Shown here one piece after another: positions 44,699 to 57,018 of a stretch of 64,000 bases of DNA; position 1 is the stretch's first letter; each line of letters begins with the position of its first letter. The notes beneath the pieces were generated by a model. It was not told the origin of the DNA. It worked only from the letters and a program-made list of their open reading frames with translations, and searched no databases. Made by a program: the position numbers and the translations under genes. Origin of the DNA: Symbiodinium kawagutii (Eukaryota; Sar; Dinophyceae; Suessiales; Symbiodiniaceae); NCBI GenBank assembly GCA_009767595.1, contig VSDK01002142.1, positions 118,267 through 182,266 of the forward strand, written 5' to 3'.

Positions 44699-44799
44699 GG
44701 TGGTTTCTCAAAATAGGGGTACCCCCAAATCATCCAGTTATAGTCATTTATAATTATAAACCAGCCATTTTTTGGGTACCCTATTTTGAGAAACCACCA
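44699..44799. mobile_element. Inverted-repeat element, family A (best-preserved ends)
   Basis: GGTGGTTTCTCAAAATAGGG then GTACCC at the left is an almost exact inverted copy of GGGTACCCTATTTTGAGAAA then CCACC at the right, about 25 bp. Confidence 0.9.
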
Positions 44800-45268
44800 T
44801 TTGGGAAGTTCCTCACTACAAGAAATTCCACAGAATCTCTTCAGCCTCTGGCCAGCCATGGCCATTTTGTTTTGATGCTTGTGAGTCCATATGTCGAAGG
44901 TCCTGTAACGCAACCCGAGGTTCCTCCCGGACATGATCGAAGCAAGTGGCAGCACTCAACAATGGACGAGTAGAACAAAAATTATTCTAATGATTACCAT
45001 ATGATAGTATAACTGATCATTATTCTACTAATGGTATAAATATAGTAAACTATCATTACTATACTATACTAGTAACCATTGAACAAAACATTGCGCAGAA
45101 CCATGAAACTCGAACACACATCCCCGAAGGAATTTTCTCCATAGCTGGCTTCAAATCTAAGACCTCACAAGGAGAAGTTTGTCAGGGCCTATCCTTGGTG
45201 TCACGTGGATAGTGTGGTGATGCTGAGTTGATTCTCTGGTCTCCAGACTGACCAGGACGATGCATATA

Positions 45269-45362
45269 TGGCTATGGGCCTATATTCACCATCACCATCA
45301 CTGACTTATGGGGGATAATAAGCAACAAAGCTTTAGGGAATGCAATGGTCAATGATCAAAAC
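45269..45362. mobile_element. Inverted-repeat element, family B (reversed, decayed)
   Basis: TGGCTATGGGCCTATATTCA, then GACTTATGGGGGATAATAAG and GCAATGGTCAATGATCAAAA. Confidence 0.5.
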
Positions 45363-45369
45363 TATCAAC

Positions 45370-47550
45370 CGTCTTCCTCCTTCAATTTGTGGCCCATATT
45401 CTCGATGGTTTTTCTCCGGCACCTGAAACTCTGCGTCATCCAGTGCTTGACACCACCTGCAGGCCAGCCCCTAAGAACCCTTAAGGCATACCAGGATGCA
45501 TTGGACCCACTGCTGTGATTCACAAAAAGGATACGACAGGGAGAATAGAATGGGTGATTGAATGTGATTGCATGGAACTGGTGGGAAACCTTGCCCTATC
45601 TGTCAGTGCTATCCTGACGTTTTCCTGGCCCCACATTCCATCGTTAGAGGATGAAACCAAGCCCAGAGCTGCGTGAGAAGTACAACTTGTGTTGGCTTTA
45701 CTATCTTTGCAACTTGCCTCGCGAAATGGAGCGAGAATCTTCATTGCCATGGAGACACTTGCTGTGTTTCTTAAAGCGCTATTTGAGCAGAACTGTGATA
45801 GGATTCCTTCCAGTACAGTGCAAATAGGGATCTCCAGCATGGGGCATTGTTTTTCCCAAGGTACTGCGCATGACGTACTTGTGTGTGTGATGTGCGTTTA
45901 ATTTGTGCATGCGCAAGTAGAGCTTTAGATTTCAATGGTATGGTTCTAATCCGGTTAAGATATACTGCGGGCTTTTTGATTCACATTGAAGCAGTTCTGT
46001 TTTTTGCCGCTTGCGTTGACAAATACCCGCCACCTTAGAATGGATTTCGGAACCGCGCCGTCACGTCTGGTCGTGAATCTATTGGTTTGGGCAGCTACCC
46101 AGTGTCCTGACAACCAAATGAATCAGTTCTGGGCAAACAAATCTGTGCCATTCTTCTATTGTTCCTGGTACCAACTGCACCAACTCCCACCTTGTTTGTT
46201 TGAACTCTCCAGGCCTAGTGGCTTGGCTACTCGTTGAAAGAAAGTATGTGTAAAAGCGGTCGGAACTCGGAACCAGCCACGGGATTGATCATCTGCGATC
46301 GACAAACGAGAGCCAAGGACCCCCACTCAGCGTTGGCTTTGTCATCATAGTGAAGATCAGAGATCATCCATACCTGCACAGGTTCGGTTTTGCAGATTTG
46401 CAGCATCCATCGTTGGTAGAGGGGCCCCCAAATTGGATGAACGTAAAACTATGGCCAATACAACTTGAGATCACTTGGAGTTGTGAGAAATTGGTTGCCT
46501 AGGGGAGTCACCAACCCACAGCCCTGTTGGCGCCTTGGTGAAAGCCCTGGGACGCCCAGAATCTCGCGACAGTCTCTGCCGTCTGCGTTCCTGAGGCTCA
46601 GTGAAGAACACACTGCTACAGTAAAGTGCTCAACATGTCAGATACGGAGTGGTTCCCATTATTGGTTTACGATGTCTTTCTAGCTGAAACGTCACATTGC
46701 AGTTCATTTCATAGACGGCCTGACCTGATGCATGAGTCAAAACCTGCCCTGAACCAGCGGATGATCAGTTGGATCTGTCACGGACCTTCACCAAAATGAA
46801 GGATGCTGTAACATTCTATGACTACACGTGCGCACTCAGGTGCGTGTTCCCAGGGTATTGCTCAGCAGTTGAGGAGACCCACTACCGACATCAAGGTCTG
46901 TTGGAAAAAGAATCTTCCAAAAATCTAGTCCTCAGCAAAGCAATCTATGTTTGACCCACGCCCCACAGAATTCAACGGTTATGGACCTTTAGAACTTCTC
47001 AAATGTTCTCGATGAATTTTTGATTGAGACACCCTCTGGTTGAGACAAACATCAAACGAACATGTTCAAGAACCAGCCACCTGGTGGCAGTTTCAGCTGT
47101 TTCAACCAGCTGTTTCCTGGAGGAAACTCATCGTCACATCGCAAAGCTAAGCCGCGCTTGCGCCCGGCCTCGTGGGACTTCCATTTCGGAATGGAGCAAA
47201 GGCATGCCTGCAGCTGAGCTGTTCATTGCCTGAGAAATTCCTCATGGGTCAAAATTACCATCCACATCCGTCCACTTCTGTTGCAAGATTTCAGTTTAAT
47301 GAGCTAGTTACAACTATAAAGCTTCACAATTATAAAAGGACCATTTGAACAATAATTTCAGTTCTGCGTGTTCAAATGCAACACAGGCTGAAAGAGCATT
47401 TCAACTTTTCCGACTCAGCTAGCGTCCCTGCACAGTGGGGCAATCACACTAAAATTGTGAAGTTTTCCCAGGACAAATTTTCCCGCAGCATATGAAATGA
47501 GGGTCCTTATGCCTGTTAGAAATCACCAAAGCAATGATACGGAAACTGGT
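45370..47550. other. Interval with no supported gene
   Basis: Open stretches on the minus strand at 45520-45840 and near 46500-46600 (one reading gives TQTAETVARFWASQ between AG and GG) are not convincing. No repeats of note. Confidence 0.3.
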
Positions 47551-47556
47551 GAAACT

Positions 47557-47671
47557 TGGCTGTGGGTCAAAACCCCGTACCCCTGGTTCCCCTATCATTA
47601 ACCATTGTTTCCCCTATTATTGTTGGTGGTTATCCCCCATTAGTTGGTTGGTTAATATTGACCCATAGCCA
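47557..47671. mobile_element. Inverted-repeat element, family B
   Basis: TGGCTGTGGGTCAAAACCCC to TATTGACCCATAGCCA, full length and well preserved. Confidence 0.9.
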
Positions 47672-48333
47672 TATTGGCGGCCGCCAAACAAGGTGCCAGT
47701 GCACCTCCAATCCTCGGCGCGCTGGTGCATAGTGGCTGTCAAAGACCTGCGCTGGTCATGGATACTCCAAAATGGCTGGAAGTCAATATAGTCAATATAA
47801 TATATATATATATATAATATAACTATAATTAACTTTAATATATAGTATATGTAGTCAATAAAGAAACAAAACACCAAATACCAGAATTGGACCCATAGCA
47901 TAGCCAAAAACACATTGGACTGGGACAGAACAGCATGTTAATTTTGATGATTTTTTCTTGAAGGTAAACAATCAATCTTTTGGCATCGTGGCATCGTGTG
48001 TAGAATACCACTTTGTGGTCATTCAGCTGGTCTGAATTGGATGTGCCCAGACAGCGACCGACTCCAGAAAGAAAGGAAGAAGTTTTGAAGTCTGATGCAT
48101 TTCCGCCTCTACTGAAGCATTCAGAGTTTCAAAAAAAAGATAAGACGACATTGGTGAAAATCTGAGGAACAAAAAATCCAATGTAAATTCAAGCAGCTCA
48201 TATACAACTAGTGTCATGGTCCTATCGATATTGTTGTGCTGGCTTGAAGCTGCCAAACCCAGGGAGAAGACAGGTCGGATGCACCAGCGCCCAAGCAAAT
48301 TCCACATATGCATCCTGGCGCTAACAGTGCCGA

Positions 48334-48570
48334 CTAGTGAGGGGTTTCAATCCACTTTGCCTGTTGGTTTGAGTGAGACGGTTGTAGGTAGCTCCCCTGC
48401 CAGAAAAATACCAGGAACTGTTCGTAAGCCCACCTACATATGTCATTTAGAATTCCATCATGGATAAGCTTGATAAGCTTTTCTAAAGCCATACCCACAT
48501 TGTACTTCACCTGGTCAGCCAACGCACGGATTTTGCCGCTGCCCTTGATGGATCTTAGTGGACCGTAGGT
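48334..48570 (-). CDS. Open frame with protein-like composition, unidentified
   Basis: The frame IKGSGKIRALADQ continues VKYNVGMALEKLIKLIHDG and ILNDICRWA. GTGAAG after ADQ or GTAGGT after NDI could be donors. No family recognised. Confidence 0.3.
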   Translation of the reverse strand, partial: TYGPLRSIKGSGKIRALADQVKYNVGMALEKLIKLIHDGILNDICRWAYEQFLVFFWQGSYLQPSHSNQQAKWIETPH

Positions 48571-48625
48571 GGATCAATCTTGCGTCCTTCTCTCATGGAA
48601 TGCTTGATATCATATGGATTCATAT

Positions 48626-48721
48626 GGGGGGTTCTCAAAATAAGGGACCCCCAAAACTGCTTGATTTACTAACAATGATTGATACTGGATGATACTGGAG
48701 GTCCCCTATTGTGAGCAACCA
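48626..48721. mobile_element. Inverted-repeat element, family A (decayed)
   Basis: GGGGGTTCTCAAAATAAGGG at the left and GAGGTCCCCTATTGTGAGCA then ACC at the right. Confidence 0.75.
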
Positions 48722-48821
48722 GATGTTGACATGGGTCAATCCCGATCCCATCTCGTTACCAGGTCTCCCCACACGACTGGGGACCGCGCCTCAGCTTGTC
48801 CTGCCCCCAACAAGGCTACAC

Positions 48822-48880
48822 CAAGGCGACATCTGGCCTGGACACGTGTGGCATCGCTGGTTGGTTGATCCGGTCGATCC
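48822..48880 (-). CDS. Candidate internal exon, unidentified
   Basis: After a pyrimidine-rich acceptor (CTCTCCCATCCGCAG) the frame reads IDRINQPAMPHVSRPDVAL, ending at TTG|GTGTAG. The other frames are also open (GC-rich), so support is the acceptor plus composition. Confidence 0.35.
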
Positions 48881-50445
48881 CTGCGGATGGGAGAGACAGC
48901 ACAGGGGTGAGTCTAAGCGATGCAAAACCCTTTGGAGATCTTTGGAGACGAGAAATCCCATGCAATACAGTGCCATCGTTTTTCGCTGCAGGTCCTGAAA
49001 GGTTGAAAGTTGATCATGGAACGTCTATGATCAACACATGGGCGATACGACAACCAATCAATGCGGTGAGTTGGAACAAGTCATGATATTTATAGCCAAG
49101 TGGGGTATGTTCTTGGAATGCACTTATCTTGAAGCACTTGTCGATTTCGGTCATTGTTGGCGTGTGATACTTCACAAAGCTCAAAATCTGGAACAACCAA
49201 CGATGATCAGGAAGCGACAATGAATGATGGAAACAATACACTGGGGAACGCTTGGGGCTGCTATATCATCATGGACCATATGCTAGCCAGAAGTTGTCAC
49301 TGATCCAGGCCACCAAAGTCCACCACCACCATGGGCTGATTGACAGTCGCCTTCAGAGTCAACGGAAAAAACATTAGGTGCATCAGATCACAAAGAGCCA
49401 AAGGTGACTCAGTGGCATCCAGCAACAATCGCAACCCATGAAGCACACTAAGATGATTAGACTCTGCAAGATAGTGGCTGAAATTCAGACCTACCAACAG
49501 TTCTGAAGCAGAGTGTGCAGTACAAGTCGGCTTTGACCTTCAACCGAAAAATGTTCACTTTGAATTTGACGCATGCTGTTGCTTGCAACAAAATGCTTGG
49601 TTTCTATTTGATGACAAGGGGACGTGATAACACAGTACATAGGCAACTAGTGGCTGCGCAGCCACACGAAATAGATGGAAATGGTGAAATAGTTTGCCTG
49701 CGGTCGCAAAAGATGGCGATATTATTTGACGTGTTGGTGACAACCGAAATTCAAAAAGAGTGGAACCAACAGAGACAACAAAACCCCACGGCACCAAAAT
49801 TGAAAACAACAAACAAGAGAGAACAGCAGCAATAACAACAGCAACCACAACAAATAAATAAATAGGAAAAGAAACCATCATCAGCAAACATAAGCAACCA
49901 AGCAAATAAACTAGTAACAAGACTCACAACTAATGATGACGTCAAGGACACTAACGACAGCAACATGCAGCCACTGCAACGATAGCAACCAGGGCTGGGC
50001 CTTGGCTGATGACTGCTGCAGCGCTACAGCCATCCGCGCGTCCTGCACTGCCTCAGGCGCCAGCGGCCACGAAAACGCTCTGCAGAGGGTGCCATGCGGA
50101 TTCATCAGCGAGGGAACGAAGTAACAAACCCAGATAAACGCCAAAGGTGAGACAACTGTGGTGGCTACTGGATGGTTAGTGATATGGTGATGACACATGA
50201 TGGTACAAGCATGGTGGTAACAACCAAAGGTCATCCAAATTTTCTACATATCTAAACAAATGCCAAACCTGGTGATTCAATGTGATTCAGATATAACAAA
50301 CCATGGATATCCATGGATGAACTCCAAAGGTCCAGTGAATTCATCCGTGGTCACCAGGTCCGCAAGTTCCAGGGTGCAGACTGCACTCCAGCGACAGAGG
50401 TGGCACAGCCTTGACAGCGTGCCGGCAGCAGTGTACCCTCCTGTA

Positions 50446-50540
50446 GTCCCTAACATGGCAATGGAAAATGCACCGTAGAAACAGCTGATTTCTTAGGGTT
50501 TCCTTGGGAAAAATGAAATTTTCCATTGCCAGGTTCGTTT
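50446..50540. mobile_element. Inverted-repeat element, family C (second copy)
   Basis: CCTAACATGGCAATGGAAAA at the left and AAATTTTCCATTGCCAGG at the right, with TTTCTTAGGGTTTCC inside. The outer ends have decayed relative to 16100-16214. Confidence 0.6.
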
Positions 50541-50663
50541 CGCAGAGCGTAGCTCTTTGCGAAGCAACGAACTGAGTGCTGCTCACATGGACATGTTTTC
50601 CCATACTGTGCATTCCGTGAATAGAACAAATTTGCATATGCTATTGGATAATTACATCCATTA

Positions 50664-50749
50664 GGTGGTTTCTCCAAATCATCCACGAATAGCCATTTGT
50701 AGTAACGGACCTACCATTTTCGGGGTTCCTTATTATTTAAGAACCCTCC
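50664..50749. mobile_element. Inverted-repeat element, family A (decayed)
   Basis: GGTGGTTTCTCCAAATCATC at the left; CATTTTCGGGGTTCC and TTAAGAACCCTCC at the right. Confidence 0.55.
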
Positions 50750-50808
50750 ACATCCGTTGAGCCGTATGGATCTGCTGGCTCTGTCCATGGTTTTGCCATA
50801 GCCGAGGC

Positions 50809-50862
50809 CGGAACGCAGCCGCTCGGTTGCTGTACAACGCCTTGCCACTGGGAAATTCAGCG
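50809..50862 (-). CDS. Candidate TPR-motif exon
   Basis: The minus frame reads AEFPSGKALYSNRAAAF, ending at TTCCG|GCCTCG (GC donor). A(L/F)YSNRAAA is characteristic of the first helix of tetratricopeptide repeats in co-chaperone-type proteins. A single helix is too little to name the protein. Confidence 0.4.
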
Positions 50863-51549
50863 CTTGACCACCAAAACAGCTCTTGCGTCCCCCAGATTCT
50901 TGGAAATGATGTAATCAATCTGTTTTGTAATTAATGAAATCTAAATCTAACAATGTGAATCCACAAAATCCTCCAAAATGGTTCCGTGCAAGAAGTTGGT
51001 GTTTTCTCGTGTTCAACCTGGCCTAGTTGGCTCGGATTCTTGGTCTGGGGTTCATGGGTCATAAAATGTTCAGACCCAGTGACGGCTTCTTTTTGCCCCA
51101 TCCAGCTAGGAATTCAGCACGGTCATGCCAGGAAAAAAGGCGCTGGGTCAAAAAACTGCTTCCTAACTAGTATTGTGAACAAGCTAGGACTTTTCCATTT
51201 GGTGCAGATATTTGAGCGATGGTCAAAACAATGATCAAACAGAGACACTCCCAAAGCACTGGACTTGTTCACCCGAGATGAATCGCAATAAGTTCGTGTG
51301 ATTTTGAAGTCTGACGGAAGTTCAAGATTTAATATATATATATATAAATACATACATGTCTTAATTGCTTTCTACTATGAGCTGTACCTTGGGTGGACCA
51401 CTGCTCACCCAGACGTACTTTCGCCTCGTTCTGCAATTGATTTGACCTCGTTTTGGACCTCGTACTGGTTCACCTACAATTTCAGAATTCAAAAATAAAA
51501 TTATTTTACTTCGTGTGATCCCCACCATTACATGCAAATCTGACACAGG

Positions 51550-51998
51550 TCTATCTGGCATAGCTTTTGGCATTCTATCTGGCATAGCTTTTGGCATTAT
51601 ATCTGGCATAGCTTTTGGCATTGTATCTGGCATAGCTTCTGACATTCTATCTGGCATAGCTTCTGGCATTCTATCTGGCATAGCTTCTGACATTCTATCT
51701 GGCATAACTTTTGGCATTCTATCTGGCATAGCTTCTGACATTCTATCTGGCATAGCTTCTGGCATTATATCTGGCATAGCTTTTGGCATTGTATCTGGCA
51801 TAACTTTTGGCATTCTATCTGGCATAGGTTCTGACATTCTATCTGGCATAGCTTTTGGCATTGTATCTGGCATAGCTTCTGACATTCTATTTGGCATAGC
51901 TTTTGGCATTCTATCTGGCAGAGTTTTTGGCATTCTATCTGGCATAGCTTTTGGCATTCTATCTGGCAGAGTTTTTGGCATTCTATCTGGCATAGCTT
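51550..51998. repeat. 24-bp minisatellite, about 18 copies before the gap
   Basis: The unit TATCTGGCATAGCTTTTGGC plus ATTC repeats with three main variants in the second half (CTTTTGGC, CTTCTGAC, CTTCTGGC). Because 24 is a multiple of three, long open frames appear on both strands (minus MPDRMPKA, plus LSGIAFGI); these are not taken as genes. Confidence 0.95.
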
Positions 51999-52391
51999 TT
52001 GGCATTCTNNNNNNNNNNNNNNNNNNNNNNNNNNNNNNNNNNNNNNNNNNNNNNNNNNNNNNNNNNNNNNNNNNNNNNNNNNNNNNNNNNNNNNNNNNNN
52101 NNNNNNNNNNNNNNNNNNNNNNNNNNNNNNNNNNNNNNNNNNNNNNNNNNNNNNNNNNNNNNNNNNNNNNNNNNNNNNNNNNNNNNNNNNNNNNNNNNNN
52201 NNNNNNNNNNNNNNNNNNNNNNNNNNNNNNNNNNNNNNNNNNNNNNNNNNNNNNNNNNNNNNNNNNNNNNNNNNNNNNNNNNNNNNNNNNNNNNNNNNNN
52301 NNNNNNNNNNNNNNNNNNNNNNNNNNNNNNNNNNNNNNNNNNNNNNNNNNNNNNNNNNNNNNNNNNNNNNNNNNNNNNNNNNNNNNNNNNN
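51999..52391. other. Assembly gap (N)
   Basis: 393 undetermined bases. The left side is the 24-bp minisatellite and the right side a 40-bp minisatellite, so the gap hides the junction of two different arrays. Confidence 1.
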
Positions 52392-52540
52392 TGGGCGTGG
52401 ATGGTTGTGGTTGAGGTCCGGCAGGGAACACTGGGCGTGGATGGTTGTGGTTGAGGTCCGGCAGGGAACACTGCGGAGTGATCATCGTGGTTGAGGTCCG
52501 GCGAGGAGGAAGGAGAAGGAGAAGGAGAAGGAGAAGGAGG
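52392..52540. repeat. 40-bp minisatellite followed by GGAGAA repeat
   Basis: Two identical 40-bp units (52392-52431, 52432-52471), each starting TGGGCGTGGATGGTTGTGGT, and a third diverged unit. Then comes GGAGAA hexanucleotide repetition from about 52504. Confidence 0.9.
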
Positions 52541-53116
52541 CAACTAACATAAAATCTAAGAACCCTCACCTGGCAGGTGGGGAATCATAAGGATACGTTG
52601 CATGAACCATGGAGCCTCGTTCTCGAGGTGTTCCTACCTCCTTTTACATGCGAATTCCGGGTTTTCTAGAAAAAAACATTTCCACCCGAAGACTACCAAT
52701 TCATTTGTGAATAGAAGTTGTTGCTCATTTGGTTTTAAACATCTTTGATCGGCCAATTCACGGTCTGAGGTCAAGCACCGAAACCTCCAGGGAGTCTTGG
52801 GAAGCAGTGGCCTGGATGGCTCACTGCGCACGCCCCCCTTCTCACTGAAAAGACTTGCAGGTTTCAACATGAACCCCTGCAATTCTTCTTGTTTACCCAC
52901 ATGGATGGTTGAAAAGAAGACACGCTGTTCAAGTGGGCAACGCAACAATGGACATATCATCAACAGCAGGGTGCAACTCAGCCTGTCAACATCATAGCTA
53001 CATCATTGTCCATTGCTATCATTGCTACATCAGGGTGCCTGTCAATCGAGGCATCGCCCTGAGACTTGGCCCTGGTTTTTTTTCTTGGGCTCCCAACACA
53101 ATGCTGGGTTTATTGC

Positions 53117-53180
53117 CCCAGATGACTGTTGGATAACAACTGGGGGTACCATGGGGTACCCCTATGAATTGAGAAACCTG
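53117..53180. mobile_element. Fragment of a family A element
   Basis: Only the right part is recognisable: GATGACTGTTGGATAAC, GGGGGTACC, CCTATGAATTGAGAAACC. Confidence 0.4.
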
Positions 53181-53831
53181 CCGTGCTGACAGGTCCCCTC
53201 CTCCTGTAGATTCTTGGCGGCTTGTCGGAACTGCTCCTGGCAAGCAGTTCACTCGGTAGTTGGGGTAGGGCCTGGTACAGCTACTTGGGCGGCAAAAGGC
53301 AGTGTTGAGGTATCCTTCCAAGCTGCAGAAATTGGATCCAAGCTTTGGTAGTGGATTGAATCCAACGAGGAAAGTAAACATTGGCTCAAGTTTCAAGCTT
53401 GTGAGAATACACCATTTTTGGCGAACGAACCGAACGTAAGAATCTAAAAAAATTGTCGTGGATGCCCAGTTGTTTGGGCCTCATTCCACATGACCCCCAA
53501 GCATAGTGGCTCAGCAAGCCTGTGTGTTTCCGCTAAACAGGATGAAAATTCTGCATGAAATTCAAGCCACTCTCAAACCATCAACCGTGCATGTCTGGGT
53601 TGGAATGAAAAGTTGGCAAACATGATAAAAGACTGTATAATGTAAGCACATAATTTGTAAAGTATATTCACTGTATTTTGACTGTATAATGTGTAAATAC
53701 CAGTCACGAAAATGATGTCCCAGCACAAGAGTTGGGCCTAGTCTATGCATTCATGACTTGGCCTGAGCCTCAAGATTTCTATGAATGATCCTTGAAGCCT
53801 TGTGTTATCTTCTTGTGCTTCTGAGTTCGAT

Positions 53832-53918
53832 TTAGGGCCCTGTGGGCTGTGTTCCGTGCTCCTCCGCCTTGAGACGATTTTCGGATGCCAGCAGCTTTTG
53901 CTCTTGCTCGGCCATTGC
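53832..53918 (-). CDS. Terminal exon of a short coiled-coil protein
   Basis: Twenty-eight codons, AMAEQEQKLLASENRLKAEE then HGTQPTGP and TAA at 53832. The acceptor is GGCTTGTGCAG|GCA. Heptad-like leucines and charged residues suggest a C-terminal coiled coil. The upstream intron carries the long GT run. The exon at 55469-55542 on the same strand, with a start codon, may be the beginning of this gene; linking exons were not fixed. Family unknown. Confidence 0.5.
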   Translation of the reverse strand, partial: AMAEQEQKLLASENRLKAEEHGTQPTGP

Positions 53919-53982
53919 CTGCACAAGCCACAGCACCTTTGACTGAACAATCTATGCCCAGTCTAGCGTGGTTGGAAACAAT

Positions 53983-53983
<1 letters not shown>

Positions 53984-54065
<82 letters not shown>
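53984..54065. repeat. GT dinucleotide microsatellite, about 41 copies
   Basis: An uninterrupted GT run. On the minus strand it reads CA repeats ahead of the acceptor of the terminal exon at 53918. Confidence 1.
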
Positions 54066-54068
<3 letters not shown>

Positions 54069-55468
54069 TCGCGTGTTTTGTATGCACACGTATAATATGT
54101 TTTGGCGTATAACGGTTACAAATGTGTGTGTGTGTGCAGAAGGTCTCTATACCTCTCTATTCATCGTTTCAGACACTGGAGCTTTGGTCTTTGATCCAGT
54201 TGTATCAACCCTGGCCTCACCCAATTACATCCAATTCCCCTATAAGGGAACTAGGAAAAGCACATGCCTTGAACTGAAAGGACATCCCTGAAGCCCTACC
54301 GAGGAAGGAATGAAGCTCTGAGTGAAAGCCTTTCTGAGTGAAGCCTCTGAGCGAAGAAACCTGCAAATTTGAAGAAAAGTTTCAACAAGTTGGATGTGAC
54401 CTCCTTGTGAAAGTCTTGAAATTTCCATCACCTCGAATCTTCGTGCCAGGCTGTGACTCCAATCGGTGATGGAGCTTGCGATTTGTGTGGCTCCATTTCT
54501 ACAATTTTCCAAGACCCAAATGGAGCCTTCCCATGCTTACCCATCAGTTTGGGTGTCCCTCAAGACTTGTGGTCCCTCGGTTTCTCTAGTTAACATATCT
54601 AAAAATTGGTAGAACTGTGTCTGGGGTTCCCAATATGTGGATGGACAGCACCAAATGCGCAATTGTCAAAAAAAGACATCCCCTTGCAGTGCTCGCTGGG
54701 ATTCATTAGGTATTCCCATACTGGATCATCAGAATGCAAACTAGGTAAACCCCACAGTGCAGTCAACCAGTTGATATGTTTCGCAGTATGGACAGCTCCC
54801 AGGGACCAGCGGAGGGACCTCAAGCTCCTTCATGGGCACCGCCGCCTGAGACGAATTGTGGAAATCACGACTGGGCGCCACGAGATTCCGGGGGAAACAT
54901 CCGGGCAAAAGCTTCTTCTCAAAACAGTTCTGTGGAGTCCTTTCATTAGCGCTGGAAGATCATGGAGACCAATTCATCATCCAAGATATTCAAGCAATTT
55001 CAAGCATAAATCTGGACCCAGGCTGGTGTTGCTGGTGCTCTCCTCGTGTGTCTGCGTGTGCACAGAAGATGTGCTGGCAATCCAGGCCACAACTTCAGTT
55101 GGTACTGGATTTGGTGCAGATTGCTCCATGGGGTTTTCTGATCGAAATAACAGAATGCAGAGAAAAGCAAACATCATCCGAATAGTACAATTCATAATGT
55201 CATCATATCCAGATTTCTCTTATCAATAACAATGTTTGGGATAACTACCAATATCAAAAACGAAAATGATGACATTTTACAATTGAAACAATATTATCAA
55301 AGTGTTCTGTTTCAATGATGGTACCGCTATTCTGATCCGACTTGAAACATACAATTGCACCTTTGAAACAATATTGGTACCATTTAGATACATAGAAATA
55401 GAAATAGATGGATCCTTGAAATAGAAATGAATCCTTGATTAAAGGTAATCCTTGATCCTTGAAATTAC

Positions 55469-55542
55469 CTCCACGAAGTTCGTTGGATTTCGAGGGTCTG
55501 CGAATCTTCCCGCCAGGTGAGGGTGACACGGAAATCCGCCAT
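55469..55542 (-). CDS. Candidate first exon, unidentified protein
   Basis: An ATG at 55542 follows GGCCTTCCAG|C (a possible spliced-leader or intron acceptor). The exon reads MADFRVTLTWREDSQTLEI then QRTSW and ends TGGAG|GTAATT in phase 2. Likely N-terminus of a cytosolic protein; it may be the start of the gene ending at 53832. Confidence 0.4.
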
Positions 55543-55559
55543 GCTGGAAGGCCTACAGA

Positions 55560-56760
55560 TTACCGCAGTAAGTGGCATAGGTCAACCATGGATAGTAGGG
55601 GTTAAACCATGGTTAACCCCTACAATAACCTCAGTTAACCCAGTAAACCGCTTCAGATTCACTTTGATTCAGTTCATTGGTCAAGTTCCTGGTCTGCGAG
55701 TGCCAGTTGTGTTGCTTATGAAGAGTTACAGCAGTTGAATCCACTCTAATCTGCAATATCGAAATTGTGTATAATTTTGTGGGCTCAATAAATATATATC
55801 TGATTATATCTCTCTTGTATTTTCATATCTCATGTAATCTCTATTAATGGCTTTCTCTCCCTGTTTCGGTGGTCACACATTGCCAAGCCCCTCCCGATCT
55901 TCTTACCAAGCGACTGGGTGCAAAGCAATGGCTACAGTGTAGAAAGCGATGGCCTTTCCTTGAGAGACCATGGATGGCGATGGATCACAAGCATGACCAA
56001 AATCGTGGGCAAGTGTATCAACTGCAGGATCTCTATCATTTTGAAGATGTACACGAGGGTACCGGTAGTACCGGGCACTGATCCGCACGAACATGTATGA
56101 AAGATAAGAAACAATCTGTATTCCTATCCAAACATCGTTTAGCTAGAAGTGCAATGAAGTACATAATGTTCAATGTATTTATAGACCATATAAGAATATA
56201 TAAGATATGTAATCATGTACTATCCTATTGTAATAACTTATTGTATAGTAGTAAGTCAACAGGTGCTCTCCCCTGATGGATCGTTGGAATGCCTCAATCA
56301 GGCAGTCTATCAAATGATAGCTGGCAACCATTCCTTTCTATGGATCATATGGAGTGGGTCATAGATGGTACGACCATAGACGTCCATGCACTACCCCCCA
56401 ATCCAATTCTGCGGGGTCAAGGATTCATTCATGAGGACCTCAGGAAGCCAGATCCTACGGCGGTTGGTCTTCCATGCTACTGATGATCCATGGTCGGCCA
56501 AGGAAAGCTCAAGGTTCTTGCTGATACTATCTGATACTCTTTGGAAATGCCAATGCTTGAAATAGAAATAAAGAAAACAAAAACCATCAAATGACATTTG
56601 TATAAAAAATATGTTTATGTATATATCATAAATAAATATATATATATATATATGAATATATATAATATGAATATGTATGGAGAAAAATGATCACAAAAAA
56701 GATCGAGACAGTGTGAACAAGTATGTGAACTCCAACTTATCCTGTCATGGTTGCATCGGT
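55560..56760. other. Interval with no supported gene
   Basis: AT-rich, with TA runs near 56636-56652. Plus-strand open frames at 55869-56081 and 56289-56483 look partly protein-like (for example IDVHALPPNPILRGQG) but lack family motifs. Confidence 0.3.
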
Positions 56761-56763
56761 GTT

Positions 56764-57018
56764 TCAACCAAAACCCATCAACATCTCCACATATGAATAG
56801 ATAGTTTCACACACAAACAAAAATCTTGCAAGTGCACTGGAAACATCTGGAACCAGCTTCTCCTTGAGCCAATCCAAACAATGTGCTGAGATGCCAAATT
56901 CAGGAGGCATTGAAGAAAATGAAGCATCGCCTTGGGCTTTCTCTGCCTCTCGAACGAGCTTGTTGCTTTGGTGCTTAGGGAGGAACTTGGTGTGATTGGG
57001 TGGTGATATTTCAACCAA
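56764..57018 (-). CDS. Open exon-like frame, unidentified
   Basis: Eighty-four codons after CTAG|GTTG, including VEISPPNHTKFLPKHQSNK and GISAHCLDWLKEKLVPDVSS. The composition is that of a soluble helical protein. No family recognised and the 3' boundary is open. Confidence 0.35.
   Translation of the reverse strand: MVEISPPNHTKFLPKHQSNKLVREAEKAQGDASFSSMPPEFGISAHCLDWLKEKLVPDVSSALARFLFVCETIYSYVEMLMGFG

Noticed and set aside
51361..52569. Open frames of up to 402 codons on both strands
   Set aside because: They arise from a 24-bp minisatellite (multiple of three) and an N gap; repeated MPDRMPKA/LSGIAFGI units without unique protein sequence.
53779..54291. Open frames rich in VCVCVC or THTHTH
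   Set aside because: Translation of the GT microsatellite.
54606..55229. 207-codon plus-strand open frame
   Set aside because: No family motif; it overlaps minus-strand exon candidates and has mixed, low-consistency composition. Likely chance.
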